Assembly: GCA_043765375.1 (NCBI GenBank) | Contig: JAYUJH010000044.1 | Span: forward strand, 1 to 56,954 | Origin: JAYUJH01 sp043765375 | Lineage (GTDB): Bacteria; Pseudomonadota; Alphaproteobacteria; Rickettsiales; UBA998 | DNA: 56,954 bases | Direction of reading: 5' to 3' | The notes under the pieces: model-generated | What the model was told of the DNA's origin: nothing | What the model saw: the letters and a program-made list of their open reading frames with translations, nothing else | Database searches by the model: none | Made by a program: the position numbers and the translations under genes | Shown: positions 1-8,924 of the stretch, in pieces | Position numbering within the stretch: the stretch's first letter is position 1 | Layout: the number at the start of each line of letters is the position of its first letter

Positions 1-22
1 CTACACGACGCTCTTCCGATCT
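1..22. other. Illumina adapter remnant (artefact)
   Basis: The first 22 bases end in ACGACGCTCTTCCGATCT, which is the 3' end of the Illumina TruSeq universal adapter. They are library sequence left in the assembly, not genome. Genomic sequence begins at about base 23. The adapter supplies the apparent stop codon and last few residues of the reading frame on the minus strand. Confidence 0.95.
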
Positions 23-939
23 GAGAATGGTTTGTTCTGCCCTGTGCTGGAAGGGAATACATAACCAAGCCCACCAGAAAATGGCTTTAACTGCTCCAAT
101 AATTCAATCACTTGCGTGCTAAGTGGCACAATATGCGGTCGCTCCATTTTCATACGCACATCTGGAATCCGCCACTCGGCTTTAACAAAATCAAACTCAT
201 TCCACGTAGCAAAGCGCATTTCACTGGTGCGCACCATAGTTAGCAATAAAAACTTAGCAGCGATTTTAGCAACAATATAGCCTTGATAATTATGCAACTT
301 ATGCAAAAACTCTGGCAATTCCTTTTCTAACAAATATGGATTGTTTTTTGGTTTGTATGATTGCACCGCCTCCGCCATACGATTGGCTGGATCATGTTCA
401 ACAACCCCGTGAATAATCATCCAGCGATATATCTGGCTGATGATGCTAATAACACTTTTGCCTGTATATAATGCTCCACGTTGCTCGCAATTTTTCGCAA
501 TAGCAAGGATATCTTTTGAAGTGATAGTTTTGACTGACATATTGCCAATCACAGGAAATACACTTTTGTTAAATCTTTGGCGTGTGCGGCGGACATAAGC
601 GAGGCTAACCGAGTTTTTTTTGGTTTCCAGCCATTGCTCAAAATAATTTACAAAATATTCATTGCTGATTTCATTATTACTAACTTTCGCGTTAAATGGA
701 TTTATACCTTTTTCAAGCAATAATTTTGCTTCATTCTTTTTCTTTCGTGCTTCGGATAAAGTGATTTTTGGATAAATACCAAGTGCGAGCATTTTTTCTT
801 TTCCGTCATAGCGATATTTTAATCGCCAATATTTGCTACCATTTGGGTGAACAAGCAAAAGTAATCCTTCCGAATCATATAATTTATATTGTTTATCTGT
901 TGGTTGCGCTGCTTTAATTTGCCTATCAGTCAAAGCCAC
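23..939 (-). CDS. Tyrosine recombinase/integrase with Arm-binding domain, 3'-truncated by the contig end
   Basis: This is a site-specific integrase of the P4-like type. Residues 1-80 match the N-terminal arm-DNA-binding domain (DUF4102 type; starts LTDRQIKAAQ, then the YWRLKYR and LGIYPKITLSEAR motifs). Residues about 95-190 look like the core-binding SAM-like domain. The catalytic domain begins near 205 and contains the first catalytic arginine in TMVRTSEMR. The HxxR box and the tyrosine nucleophile are absent because the contig ends; family members are usually about 400 residues, so roughly 100 are missing. The last residues read through the adapter. The start is GTG at 937-939 with a strong G-rich RBS at 946-950. 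It marks the edge of an integrated element lying mostly outside the window. Confidence 0.9.
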
Positions 940-945
940 CTTATA

Positions 946-981
946 CCCCCTATTATACCACTAAAAGATAGTTTCTTTTAG
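946..981 (-). promoter_or_regulatory. Integrase promoter and possible operator
   Basis: Reading on the minus strand, a TATAAT box lies at 957-952 and a GGGGG RBS at 950-946, upstream of the GTG start. Immediately upstream of the -10 box is a perfect inverted repeat, CTAAAAGA-5 nt-TCTTTTAG (961-981). It falls in the spacer/-35 region, where a repressor could block transcription. The hairpin is seen directly; its role as an operator is inferred. Confidence 0.45.
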
Positions 982-987
982 TTTTGC

Positions 988-1062
988 TTAATAATGCTTA
1001 TTAATATATAAAATGAGGCAAGTCAACGTTTTTAGAATGATTAGTGAGGTTTAATAATGCTT
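988..1062 (+). repeat. Pair of 12-bp direct repeats upstream of the integrase
   Basis: The sequence TTAATAATGCTT occurs at 988-999 and again at 1051-1062, upstream of the integrase gene. Integrases of this type bind short direct arm-type repeats beside their attachment core, so these could be arm sites. There is no tRNA or other obvious attachment core next to them. The AT-rich background means chance is possible. Confidence 0.3.
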
Positions 1063-1101
1063 GGTATAACTCAATTTAGGTTTTGTAGGGCGCACCAAGT
1101 T

Positions 1102-3576
1102 TTAATATCCTTTCATCAACTCCGCAATATCTCGCCCCCATTTAACGTGATGCAAGTGCGCATTAATATGATAGCGAGCTAGACCAGAGCTTTTATTCTC
1201 ATTCATGGCGTGATCATTCATGGATTGGCGTTCAAAATGCAACATTTCCACTTCCGCCAAATAAAAACTATGATAGCCTAGTTGTAATAATTTTAAGCAT
1301 AAATCGGAATCTTCATAGTCACCCACCACGAATCCATCACAAAACATTCCAACTTTTGCAAATAATTTGCGGTTAATCATGATGCAAGCGGCACTGACTG
1401 CGGGGGTGCAACGTGATTTATTTGCGGGTGGATAAAATGAGGGAAAGCCTTTATAATAATGTTTATTTTCATAAAATTGTTGTTTGGAATCAAAGCTAAA
1501 AAACATTCCCGCATGTTGAATTGAACCATCTTCATAGAGCAATTTGGGTGCAACCACGCCAATTTTTGGGTTCTCCAACAAAAAATCACTCATGATTTGC
1601 GCCCAATTTTTGGTTTTTGAACTTTGTGGTGAATATTGTGGATTTTGCGGTAAAATATCAGAGTTCATCATCACCAGCCACTCGCCCTTGGCAATTTTTG
1701 CCCCAGCATTGCTTGCCAGTGCATAGCCTCCATTTTCAGGCATGATTAATAATGTGATTGCGATATTATATAATTTTGTGAATTGCTGCAATTTTTTCTG
1801 CACAAACTCCGCTTGATTTGGGGAATCCAACACATATATAATTTCTGCTTTTTTCATATCATCATCAGCTGCAAATGTGGCAATTTGCGCTTGCATAAAC
1901 TCTAGGCGTTTGTAAAGCGGAATTATAATTGAGAAATTATAGTTTTTTATGGTTGAGTTTTTTGGGGATTTAGCCGTGTGATTATAACGAATAATTTCAG
2001 GGGGCTTAGAATTGATTATATCGGCAATATTTTGTTGAATGATGGTTAGTTTTTCAGCCAAAAATTGTATGTTGGTTGAATTACTGCTCATATTGTTATT
2101 AACGAATTGTGCGCCAATATTTTTTAGCACATCTTGGCGCATTTCCCAGATATTTGGTTGTTTGGTGGCAGTGGTGATGGCGTAACTTAACCCAGATTTT
2201 AGTTGCAATTCCGCACGAATTGCACATGGTGAAATATTATTTGATATATTTTTAGCTATGTTTTCACTAGTATTTTCTAGCCATAACATAAAACCATATT
2301 GATGGGCGTGATTATTAAATTGATTGTTATTTTCTGATGTAAATGGTGAATCAGCATAAAGTTTTTCAATATCTGCTCGGGCAAAACGTATCAACGATAC
2401 TTGCTTACCATTAAAATATTTTTTGCCATAATAATTACCGCAATCATCGGTGATGCTGATATGTTCCAGCAATTCTAATGGGTCAAATATCCAACCAGCA
2501 ATTAATAATCCCCCTTTTAATGGCCCACCTTTTAATAGCTCGCCCTTTGATGCCCCATTAATCGGGGCGACTACTTCAATATTCAAGCCAAACGGTTTGG
2601 CGAAATCTGAAACAGAAGAATGCACACTTGGCAAATATAATTGCAACGCCTTGATGATTTCTGATGCTTGAGTGTTATTGGATAACTCGCTATTTGAAGA
2701 TGTATCATTTGAAATCCCCAAACTTAAGATAGCTCGGCTTAACCCGCCTCTTAACTTGAACATTTCCGCTTCATTTTGCTTTTTCAAATATGTGATAAAG
2801 CCATTAATTTTGCTTTCACTCAAATCTTTAATCGCAGGCGGAGGAGGGGCGATGGCGATTGCTTGGTCGCGCAATAATAATGTCATGCTTTCATCATGGC
2901 GCATTGCTCTTGCTGCATTGGAAAATTGCACCAATAAGCCAATCACCTCATTTTTATCATTTGATGATGTGTCTTTGGGAGCGAATACGGGGGTAAAATC
3001 ATTGAAACGAACGCCATTTATTGAACATAACATAATTTTTGCTCGCAACCAATTAATGCTATCAGGCAGTTTGGCGGGAATAAATAGCAAATTAGGTTGC
3101 AACCATATACTATTTTTCGCCTGCAACTCACTTGATTTTAACGATTGACGAACTTGATTGCATATTAACCAATATTGCTGTGAGAGCATTAAGCTCGGGC
3201 GAGAGTTGCTAAATTGTAACAGTAGGTATAGTATTTTTGCAACATCACTGGGGGATAGCAGCTTGACAACCCGCTCTAATTGGGTGATATTTTCATCAAT
3301 TTCACCCGCAAAAGTAAAAACATACTTATCTAAGTTATTAACGAATACTACTTTTTCAACCGCATTAATTAAGTTATTTTCGGGCAAATGCAATATTATA
3401 CCAAGCATTGCTTGCGCAGCTGATTGCAATTTTGCCACCAAATATGGCTTGTGCATTTCCAGCCCATCAAGCAGGATATTCTCCTTACCAATAGGCAAAT
3501 ATTCAGTTCTAGCTATAGCGAACACCGCATTTTCATTGATGCGTGCAACATAAATTATTGGATTTTTATCATTCAT
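1102..3576 (-). CDS. Large protein with C-terminal family-2 glycosyltransferase domain
   Basis: The 824-residue protein carries a GT-A fold glycosyltransferase family 2 domain from about residue 545 to the end. It shows the opening strand FSIIIPLYKRLEFM, the ENGGYALASNAGAKIAKGEW motif, an NSD in place of DXD (common in rhamnosyltransferase-like GT2 enzymes), and the GDYEDSDLCLKL acceptor motif followed by HFER. The first 540 residues are not recognised. They show no signal peptide or membrane helix, so it is probably a cytoplasmic enzyme for surface polysaccharide or protein glycosylation. It is transcribed divergently from the RTX gene at 3735, which hints at a shared cell-surface role. At 2510-2554 three copies of a 15-bp unit encode a Lys-Gly-Gly-rich stretch in the middle of the unknown region. 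Confidence 0.8.
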   Translation of the reverse strand: MNDKNPIIYVARINENAVFAIARTEYLPIGKENILLDGLEMHKPYLVAKLQSAAQAMLGIILHLPENNLINAVEKVVFVNNLDKYVFTFAGEIDENITQLERVVKLLSPSDVAKILYLLLQFSNSRPSLMLSQQYWLICNQVRQSLKSSELQAKNSIWLQPNLLFIPAKLPDSINWLRAKIMLCSINGVRFNDFTPVFAPKDTSSNDKNEVIGLLVQFSNAARAMRHDESMTLLLRDQAIAIAPPPPAIKDLSESKINGFITYLKKQNEAEMFKLRGGLSRAILSLGISNDTSSNSELSNNTQASEIIKALQLYLPSVHSSVSDFAKPFGLNIEVVAPINGASKGELLKGGPLKGGLLIAGWIFDPLELLEHISITDDCGNYYGKKYFNGKQVSLIRFARADIEKLYADSPFTSENNNQFNNHAHQYGFMLWLENTSENIAKNISNNISPCAIRAELQLKSGLSYAITTATKQPNIWEMRQDVLKNIGAQFVNNNMSSNSTNIQFLAEKLTIIQQNIADIINSKPPEIIRYNHTAKSPKNSTIKNYNFSIIIPLYKRLEFMQAQIATFAADDDMKKAEIIYVLDSPNQAEFVQKKLQQFTKLYNIAITLLIMPENGGYALASNAGAKIAKGEWLVMMNSDILPQNPQYSPQSSKTKNWAQIMSDFLLENPKIGVVAPKLLYEDGSIQHAGMFFSFDSKQQFYENKHYYKGFPSFYPPANKSRCTPAVSAACIMINRKLFAKVGMFCDGFVVGDYEDSDLCLKLLQLGYHSFYLAEVEMLHFERQSMNDHAMNENKSSGLARYHINAHLHHVKWGRDIAELMKGY
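2510..2554 (-). repeat. 15-bp tandem repeat x3 inside the glycosyltransferase gene
   Basis: Three imperfect 15-bp units, based on CCACCTTTTAATAGC, lie head to tail at 2510-2524, 2525-2539 and 2540-2554. They are in frame and encode the LKGGP / LKGGL-type repeats of the protein. The unit length preserves the frame, as in the other microduplications in this window. Confidence 0.8.
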
Positions 3577-3734
3577 ATCTACTAATAAACCCTAAATTGT
3601 ATAAAATGGCAAGAATTGATTAGTTAATTAAAAATGTATAAAAGTTAAAATTAACACTTGCATTGCGGTGCAATAATGTGTATCTATAAATCTCTTAGTA
3701 TAAATAATGTAACTTTTAATAATGTGAGGTAAAT

Positions 3735-4925
3735 ATGTCTACAGTTGTAGGAGCAGCTTTTGAAGAGTTTAGCGACTTGTCACAAGCAGAAATTGATCAA
3801 GCAGTATCGTATATCGGTGCTTCAGTTGAATTAGATGATAATAATACAATCATAACAGATACAAACGTTGTGCTTCCTGCTGATTGCAGTGTTGATAACG
3901 TAATTCTGCAAAACGGTGTTGATGCAAATGTCGTTGCTAACGATTGCGATAATATTATTGCTGGAAGTGATGGCAAAAACTATATCAAAGCGAAAGATGG
4001 CGATGATACAGTTTATTCTGCGCAAGGCAATGACACAATTCACGCTGGCAAAGGCGATGATGTTGTTAATGGTGGCGGAGATGATGATAAGATTTACGGT
4101 GACCAAGGCGATGACGTATTAATTGGTTGGAGCGGTAATGACCTTATTTTCGGTGGAACTGGTGACGACACACTTTATGGCGGTTCAGGTAATGACGTTA
4201 TAAATGGTGGAGCTGGTGACGACGAGATTTACGGTAATACTGGAAATGACATAGTTTACGCTGGAACAGGCGATGATACCATCTATGGTGGTGCTGGAAA
4301 CGATTCAATTTACGGTGATAATGGCGATGATTATATCGTTGCTGAAACTGGAAATGACATCGTATTTGGTGGCAATGGCGATGATAGCATTTTCGGTGAT
4401 AGCGGTGCTGATACAATATCAGGTGGCAAAGGCGATGATACAATCATAGCTGGCGACGATAATGACAGAGTGTTCGGAAACGAAGGCAATGACATTATTT
4501 CTGGTGGTAAAGGTAATGATGTTCTTTATGCTGGTGCTGGTGACGATTCTGTTGTTGGTAACTCAGGTAATGATGTTATTTATGCAGGCGCAGGAAATGA
4601 TACGATTGAAGGTGATTCAGGCGTAGACGCTATTGATGCTGGTGCTGGTGACGATTATATCACTGGTGGTTCTGCTGGTGATTTGTTTGTATTTGGTAAT
4701 AATTCTGGTGATGATATCCTTGGTGATTTCCAAGCTGGTTCTGATACAATCAGACTTGCAAGCAACATTAATGGTTCAGGAATATTCACTATTGATGATT
4801 TGTTTGATAATGCAATTTCACAAAATGGTGCTGACGTCGTTATTGACTTTGGTGGTTCAAACAGCTTGACCCTTGCTGGTCTTGATGTTGCTGACCTAGA
4901 TAATGGTGATTTTGTTATTGTATAA
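3735..4925 (+). CDS. RTX (haemolysin-type calcium-binding repeat) protein, probable type I secretion substrate
   Basis: This is a 396-residue acidic protein. Residues about 75-335 consist almost wholly of glycine/aspartate nonapeptides of the GGxGxDxhx type, for example YGGAGNDSIYGDNGDD. These bind calcium and fold into a parallel beta-roll outside the cell. The end (GDLFVFGNNSGDDILGDF, then a short hydrophobic tail ending DFVIV) is the usual C-terminal signal for type I secretion. There is no N-terminal signal peptide and no recognisable enzymatic domain in the first 75 residues. It may therefore be a structural or matrix protein rather than a toxin. A GAGG ribosome-binding site lies at 3726-3729. 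A strong terminator follows at 4968, so it is probably monocistronic. The ABC protein at 55071 is a candidate exporter. Confidence 0.9.
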   Translation: MSTVVGAAFEEFSDLSQAEIDQAVSYIGASVELDDNNTIITDTNVVLPADCSVDNVILQNGVDANVVANDCDNIIAGSDGKNYIKAKDGDDTVYSAQGNDTIHAGKGDDVVNGGGDDDKIYGDQGDDVLIGWSGNDLIFGGTGDDTLYGGSGNDVINGGAGDDEIYGNTGNDIVYAGTGDDTIYGGAGNDSIYGDNGDDYIVAETGNDIVFGGNGDDSIFGDSGADTISGGKGDDTIIAGDDNDRVFGNEGNDIISGGKGNDVLYAGAGDDSVVGNSGNDVIYAGAGNDTIEGDSGVDAIDAGAGDDYITGGSAGDLFVFGNNSGDDILGDFQAGSDTIRLASNINGSGIFTIDDLFDNAISQNGADVVIDFGGSNSLTLAGLDVADLDNGDFVIV

Positions 4926-4967
4926 TGATTTTGCTTAATTGCTAGGCGAATAATTCGTTGTTTAAGG

Positions 4968-5004
4968 AAAACTGATGCTTTTTAATTAAAGCATCAGTTT
5001 TTTT
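4968..5004 (+). terminator. Intrinsic terminator of the RTX gene
   Basis: A perfect 13-bp stem (AAAACTGATGCTT at 4968-4980 with AAGCATCAGTTTT at 4989-5001), an 8-nt loop and a run of T to 5004 make a classic rho-independent terminator, 43 nt after the RTX stop codon. Confidence 0.9.
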
Positions 5005-5165
5005 ATGCGATGATTTTAGTATGATTATTTTTAGAAAAAAGACTATACAACATACAGTTATAGCGTAACTTTCAAAATAAAATCATATCCGTAATGTATG
5101 AACTTACTTTGAATGCGCTATAATTATTGACAAATAATTTACCATTTTGCTGATATAATATAGCA

Positions 5166-6008
5166 ATGTTAGTATTAAATACACGCAATAATGAAGCAGC
5201 AATGTTGGTGCTACAAAATAATGCAGCAAAGCAATTGCGGTTAATTGCGGCTGATAAGGAATTATTGAAGATAATTGCTCTTGATGATGGTGGCGCAGAT
5301 GATGTTGATTTTTTGCAACTTTTAGCTAAAAAACATCAACAATATATCACCGAAGAATTGCAATATGATTCCACGCAAAAAGATTTGCTTGAAATAATGC
5401 ACCATATGCAGCAACTTAACTTTTATGGGTGCGATGAAGCATTCACATTTCATATGGTGCGTGAATTACCGCAAGGAAAAAATGATGTTTTTCGCATTAT
5501 TTTATTGCAATCAAATGGCAAACAACAAAAATATGAATTGTTGAACGCCTTGCAGCAAAATATGGCGGGGCATGAGGTGATAGATGCAATGAGTGGTCTG
5601 CCTGATGCTAGTTCAATATTGCAATTTGTAGAGTTGGCACGAAATTACTCCGATATTGAGATGGCTTTTGTGCATGTGAAAATCACTCCGAGCAACTTAG
5701 AGTTGCAAAATGTCATTGCTCAAGCAATTCGCCGCAATGTGCGCAAGGACGATATTGTCGGCGTGATTGATAAGGGCGAAGTTGCCATTTTGCTAGCTGA
5801 TGTGAATATGGAATCAGCTAACTTAGCTATTAATCGTTTGCGCACAGCGTTGCAGCGTGACCCTTTATTGGTGCAAAATCGCATTTCATATCATTTGCGT
5901 TTTGCTGGCGTGGCAATTAATTCCGAAAAAAATGCGAATGAAACCACGGCTTTAGCAAAAAAAATGCTCGCAAGTGATGCAACTAAAGACGTGATTATTA
6001 TGCGTTAG
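5166..6008 (+). CDS. Protein with a degenerate GGDEF domain
   Basis: The 280-residue protein is soluble. Residues about 140-280 follow the diguanylate cyclase (GGDEF) pattern: SGLPDASSILQF in place of the TGLPNR...L opening, then VRKDDIVGVIDKGEVAILLA where an active enzyme has RxxDxxxRxGGDEFxxLL. The signature GGDEF is replaced by DKGEV, so it should not make cyclic-di-GMP; it may bind a ligand or partner instead. Residues 1-135 are not recognised. The first 24 residues look like an old duplication (MLVLNTRNNEAA, then MLVLQNNAA). A TATAAT box at 5154-5159 ends only 6 nt before the ATG and there is no Shine-Dalgarno, which suggests a leaderless mRNA or a start at the second Met (5202). Its stop codon overlaps that of the convergent gene. 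Confidence 0.6.
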   Translation: MLVLNTRNNEAAMLVLQNNAAKQLRLIAADKELLKIIALDDGGADDVDFLQLLAKKHQQYITEELQYDSTQKDLLEIMHHMQQLNFYGCDEAFTFHMVRELPQGKNDVFRIILLQSNGKQQKYELLNALQQNMAGHEVIDAMSGLPDASSILQFVELARNYSDIEMAFVHVKITPSNLELQNVIAQAIRRNVRKDDIVGVIDKGEVAILLADVNMESANLAINRLRTALQRDPLLVQNRISYHLRFAGVAINSEKNANETTALAKKMLASDATKDVIIMR

Positions 6009-8278
6009 CTGCGCATCGTAGCAATCATTTTTTCAGCCATTGGTTGCACTGTAGCATTTTGTGGATTAATTTGTTGCATTGGCTCATCTCCCGCTTGATA
6101 ATTCTGCACGGAAGGGTGAGTTGTGCCAAGCCCCACAAAACTCACAGGCCTCACATCACCAGCGGGGTGCAAAACTGTTATATTTTCATCAATTTTTTCA
6201 TTCCATGGCGCAATATCTAGTTTGGTTGCATCAGGTAAATTGAAATTATTTTCAAGATTAGCGATATTAGCATTAATCACCGCATCAGCTTTGCTCGGTT
6301 GATTGGCGTAAATATAATCCAACCGACGCTGCAAATGTGGCATATATATTTCATCATACATTTTTGTAATATTTGGCACAATGAAATCAATAATTTGCGG
6401 TCTATCTACATATTCTACAAACTTTATTTCTGCAAATCGGGCAGGAATTTCACGCCATCGTGCGTCAGAATCTTGATAAGCCCCAATGCGGTTATAAGAT
6501 GGGGATTCAATTTGCAAATATTGAAACGCCTCATTGACCGCCCCCAAAAAAACGGGAATAGGAACGCCATCTAACATTTCGCTAAATCGCACCCCATTAA
6601 TGGCATATTGCGGGGAATCAAATGCGTTTAGCACCTCTTGTTGCGCCGCAACATCGCCAGCAACTTGCGCTATTGAATATTTTTTAGCAAGCTCTTTGAA
6701 AATGTTTAAGCGCACTTCATCACGATTTAACAAATTATCAGCATAAATTGCTTCATTAGGCGAAATATTTTCTGGAAATAGCATATGGTGCATTTCATGC
6801 ACAATCGTTCTGTTGGTGCGGGGCAGCCCTAAATCACCTGAGATAAATATCTGGTTAAGAGATTGATTTACATCATTTTTTGATTGATAACTAAGGTTAA
6901 AACCAGTTGCTGGTTGGTTGATTACATTATATAAATCCTGCTCTTGCGTCATAACAAACTGCCCGCCAATTTGAAAAAACAATTCTCGCAATAGTGGCGG
7001 GGCGAGGTCAGTCGCTGAAGCAAGCAACATTTCACTATTTATTTGGCTCGGGACTGCTCCCAAATCCTCTAATTTTGTTTTATAAGCAGCGATCATTTGT
7101 GTGATTCGCTCCTGCTGCCCAGCATCAATTATATGCGCAATATCAGAATTGGGGGCAGTAATTTTTCGCCCATATTCCCAATTTAGCACATCATTTAACG
7201 GAAAACTCTGATTTTTGGAATAATCCATCAAAGCAACTACTTCATTGACGAGATTGGGATCAATTTTCAGCAATTCCGCCACTCCTAGCACCCCACCATC
7301 GGCGGCGGTGCGCACAAATTGCGTTGTGGTCACCCCGAGTGCATCATGCAATTCATGGATTAGCTGGTCAATGCTTGGTTGAGTAATCCCCCTATTTGCT
7401 AATTTTTCCATCGTATCTTGCAGCAAATCGGGGTAGCCACCTACATTTTCATCAGCTTTATTTTTGCTTGCCAACTTATATTCTAGCAGCAAAAAAATAG
7501 CATTTGCATCACGATAAACGCCTTGCTCCGCCTCGGTTAGCAACTCGGGAAATGGCTGCCCATTAACAATATGTGCGAGTGGGGCATTGAACGAGCTAGT
7601 TGAAATTGTAGGAGCAAACGGATTTTTCGGTTGATCATCATTCAGGGTTGGATCTTTTTGTAATATCCTGCGAATGGCGGCAGTGAAAGGTTTGCGCACA
7701 TCTCCGTCATGATATGAAGGGTATGGCATTGAAGTGAGTGGCTCAAGTTTTGCCCGCAGATTTTGTTCACGGGCTGGGTCGGCAATGTCACGCGGGTGCA
7801 ACCAAATATTAGCATTCACTTTGTCACGAAACCCAACTTGCTCTGGAATAATTCGATTATCAATAACAAATAGCAGTGATGAATCTCGCCCTAACGGTTT
7901 TTTTTCGGAGGTGGGGGCTGGTTGAATTGGAGTTGATTGCGCTAATATTGGTTGCGTCAGCTCATTTTGTGCAGCCGTATTGTTTGAAATATTAGTTATT
8001 TCACGTGGAAAATCTTGGGTAAAATCCTGCGCTATTGATGTGTTTTTGAGATTGCGTAGAATTATATTATTTTGTGGAATATTCTTATCTACTTCACTTC
8101 GCATTATATTATTTTGCAAAACATCTCTAGCTGGATTATTCAACTCTTCATAAAGTGCAGCGAGCATATTAATATCCGCTTGATTAGGCAAAGTAACTTT
8201 GCTAGCCGATTTTGATAAACCTTGCTCATTTTTCAACAGTTCATTTTGTGGCGCAGTCGGTTGAATAATTATATTCAT
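6005..8278 (-). CDS. Large putative zinc metalloprotease (HExxH), otherwise unrecognised
   Basis: The protein has about 757 residues. The only clear motif is TIVHEMHHMLFPE at residues about 491-503, a canonical HExxH zinc site in a helix. A glutamate-rich helix (NRDEVRLNIFKEL) about 30 residues later could supply the third ligand. The first 130 residues are rich in Gln, Asn and Pro and look disordered. There is no signal peptide or membrane helix, so it is either cytoplasmic or exported by a signal-less route. The start at 8278 (MNIIIQPTAP) has a GAGA ribosome-binding site; an upstream in-frame ATG at 8311 would add 11 residues. It meets the degenerate GGDEF gene stop to stop, overlapping by 4 nt. 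The family and substrate are unknown. Confidence 0.5.
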   Translation of the reverse strand: MNIIIQPTAPQNELLKNEQGLSKSASKVTLPNQADINMLAALYEELNNPARDVLQNNIMRSEVDKNIPQNNIILRNLKNTSIAQDFTQDFPREITNISNNTAAQNELTQPILAQSTPIQPAPTSEKKPLGRDSSLLFVIDNRIIPEQVGFRDKVNANIWLHPRDIADPAREQNLRAKLEPLTSMPYPSYHDGDVRKPFTAAIRRILQKDPTLNDDQPKNPFAPTISTSSFNAPLAHIVNGQPFPELLTEAEQGVYRDANAIFLLLEYKLASKNKADENVGGYPDLLQDTMEKLANRGITQPSIDQLIHELHDALGVTTTQFVRTAADGGVLGVAELLKIDPNLVNEVVALMDYSKNQSFPLNDVLNWEYGRKITAPNSDIAHIIDAGQQERITQMIAAYKTKLEDLGAVPSQINSEMLLASATDLAPPLLRELFFQIGGQFVMTQEQDLYNVINQPATGFNLSYQSKNDVNQSLNQIFISGDLGLPRTNRTIVHEMHHMLFPENISPNEAIYADNLLNRDEVRLNIFKELAKKYSIAQVAGDVAAQQEVLNAFDSPQYAINGVRFSEMLDGVPIPVFLGAVNEAFQYLQIESPSYNRIGAYQDSDARWREIPARFAEIKFVEYVDRPQIIDFIVPNITKMYDEIYMPHLQRRLDYIYANQPSKADAVINANIANLENNFNLPDATKLDIAPWNEKIDENITVLHPAGDVRPVSFVGLGTTHPSVQNYQAGDEPMQQINPQNATVQPMAEKMIATMRS

Positions 8279-8429
8279 TTTTTTCTCTATCAACAAATAT
8301 AATAACCTCATTTTTCAAATAATGCGAGTGACAATAATGTGAAATTATTAAAAATCATCTTAAATAATAATGTTATTATATGTTACTTAACGAATTGCAG
8401 TTATAATTTTACATTAATTGGAAGTTAAT

Positions 8430-8924
8430 GTGACGCTAATAACAGAAAAATCAGCAACAAAAATATTAGGCAATCACGGTGTTAGGCAACGCATCACTGA
8501 GCAACTTAAAGATAGTTGGGAGCAGGCAAAAAATGGCAGAAATTTCCCGAATGAAGCTGATATTAACATTATCGCCCTTGGTGAAAGCTGGCAATCTTGT
8601 TTTTTGGTGAAATATGATATTAACGCCGAGAATAATTTCTCCTATATATATTTAGGGGAAGAATTGATTGCAGCTTATGGTGATGAGTTTCATCAACGTG
8701 AGATTTGTGAAAAATTGGTTTTTCCATCAAATAATCCTATGATATATCAGTTTGAACAGGTTGTGAAAGCACAAAATTGGGTGGAATATGACGATAATTT
8801 TATTAATTCTAACCATCTTTTAGTTCGGTATCGTTCAATTATAATGCCACTTGGTAAAAATGATAATAATAATAATGAAATTGGATTTTTATTGGGGGCA
8901 ATGAGATGGAAGGCATATCTTTAA
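8430..8924 (+). CDS. PAS_5-like domain protein
   Basis: The protein has about 164 residues. The region from residue 40 to the end (SWQSCFLVKYD, YLGEELIAAYGDEF, LLVRYRSIIMPLGK, GFLLGAMRW) follows the alphaproteobacterial PAS_5 family, a single PAS fold found in small sensory or motility-linked proteins. The GTG start at 8430 has GGAAG five bases upstream; an alternative TTG at 8418 lacks a ribosome-binding site. The gene overlaps the next one by 19 nt, so the two are probably translated together. There is no output domain, so it may act as a partner of another protein. Confidence 0.6.
   Translation: MTLITEKSATKILGNHGVRQRITEQLKDSWEQAKNGRNFPNEADINIIALGESWQSCFLVKYDINAENNFSYIYLGEELIAAYGDEFHQREICEKLVFPSNNPMIYQFEQVVKAQNWVEYDDNFINSNHLLVRYRSIIMPLGKNDNNNNEIGFLLGAMRWKAYL

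Noticed and set aside
2672..3553. Long plus-strand frames opposite the glycosyltransferase gene
   Set aside because: They mirror the codon usage of the real minus-strand gene and show no protein-like pattern or start signals.
3735..4925. Regular repeats suggesting a CRISPR or satellite array
   Set aside because: They are codon-periodic glycine/aspartate nonapeptides of an RTX protein in an open frame, with no constant repeat and unique spacer pattern.
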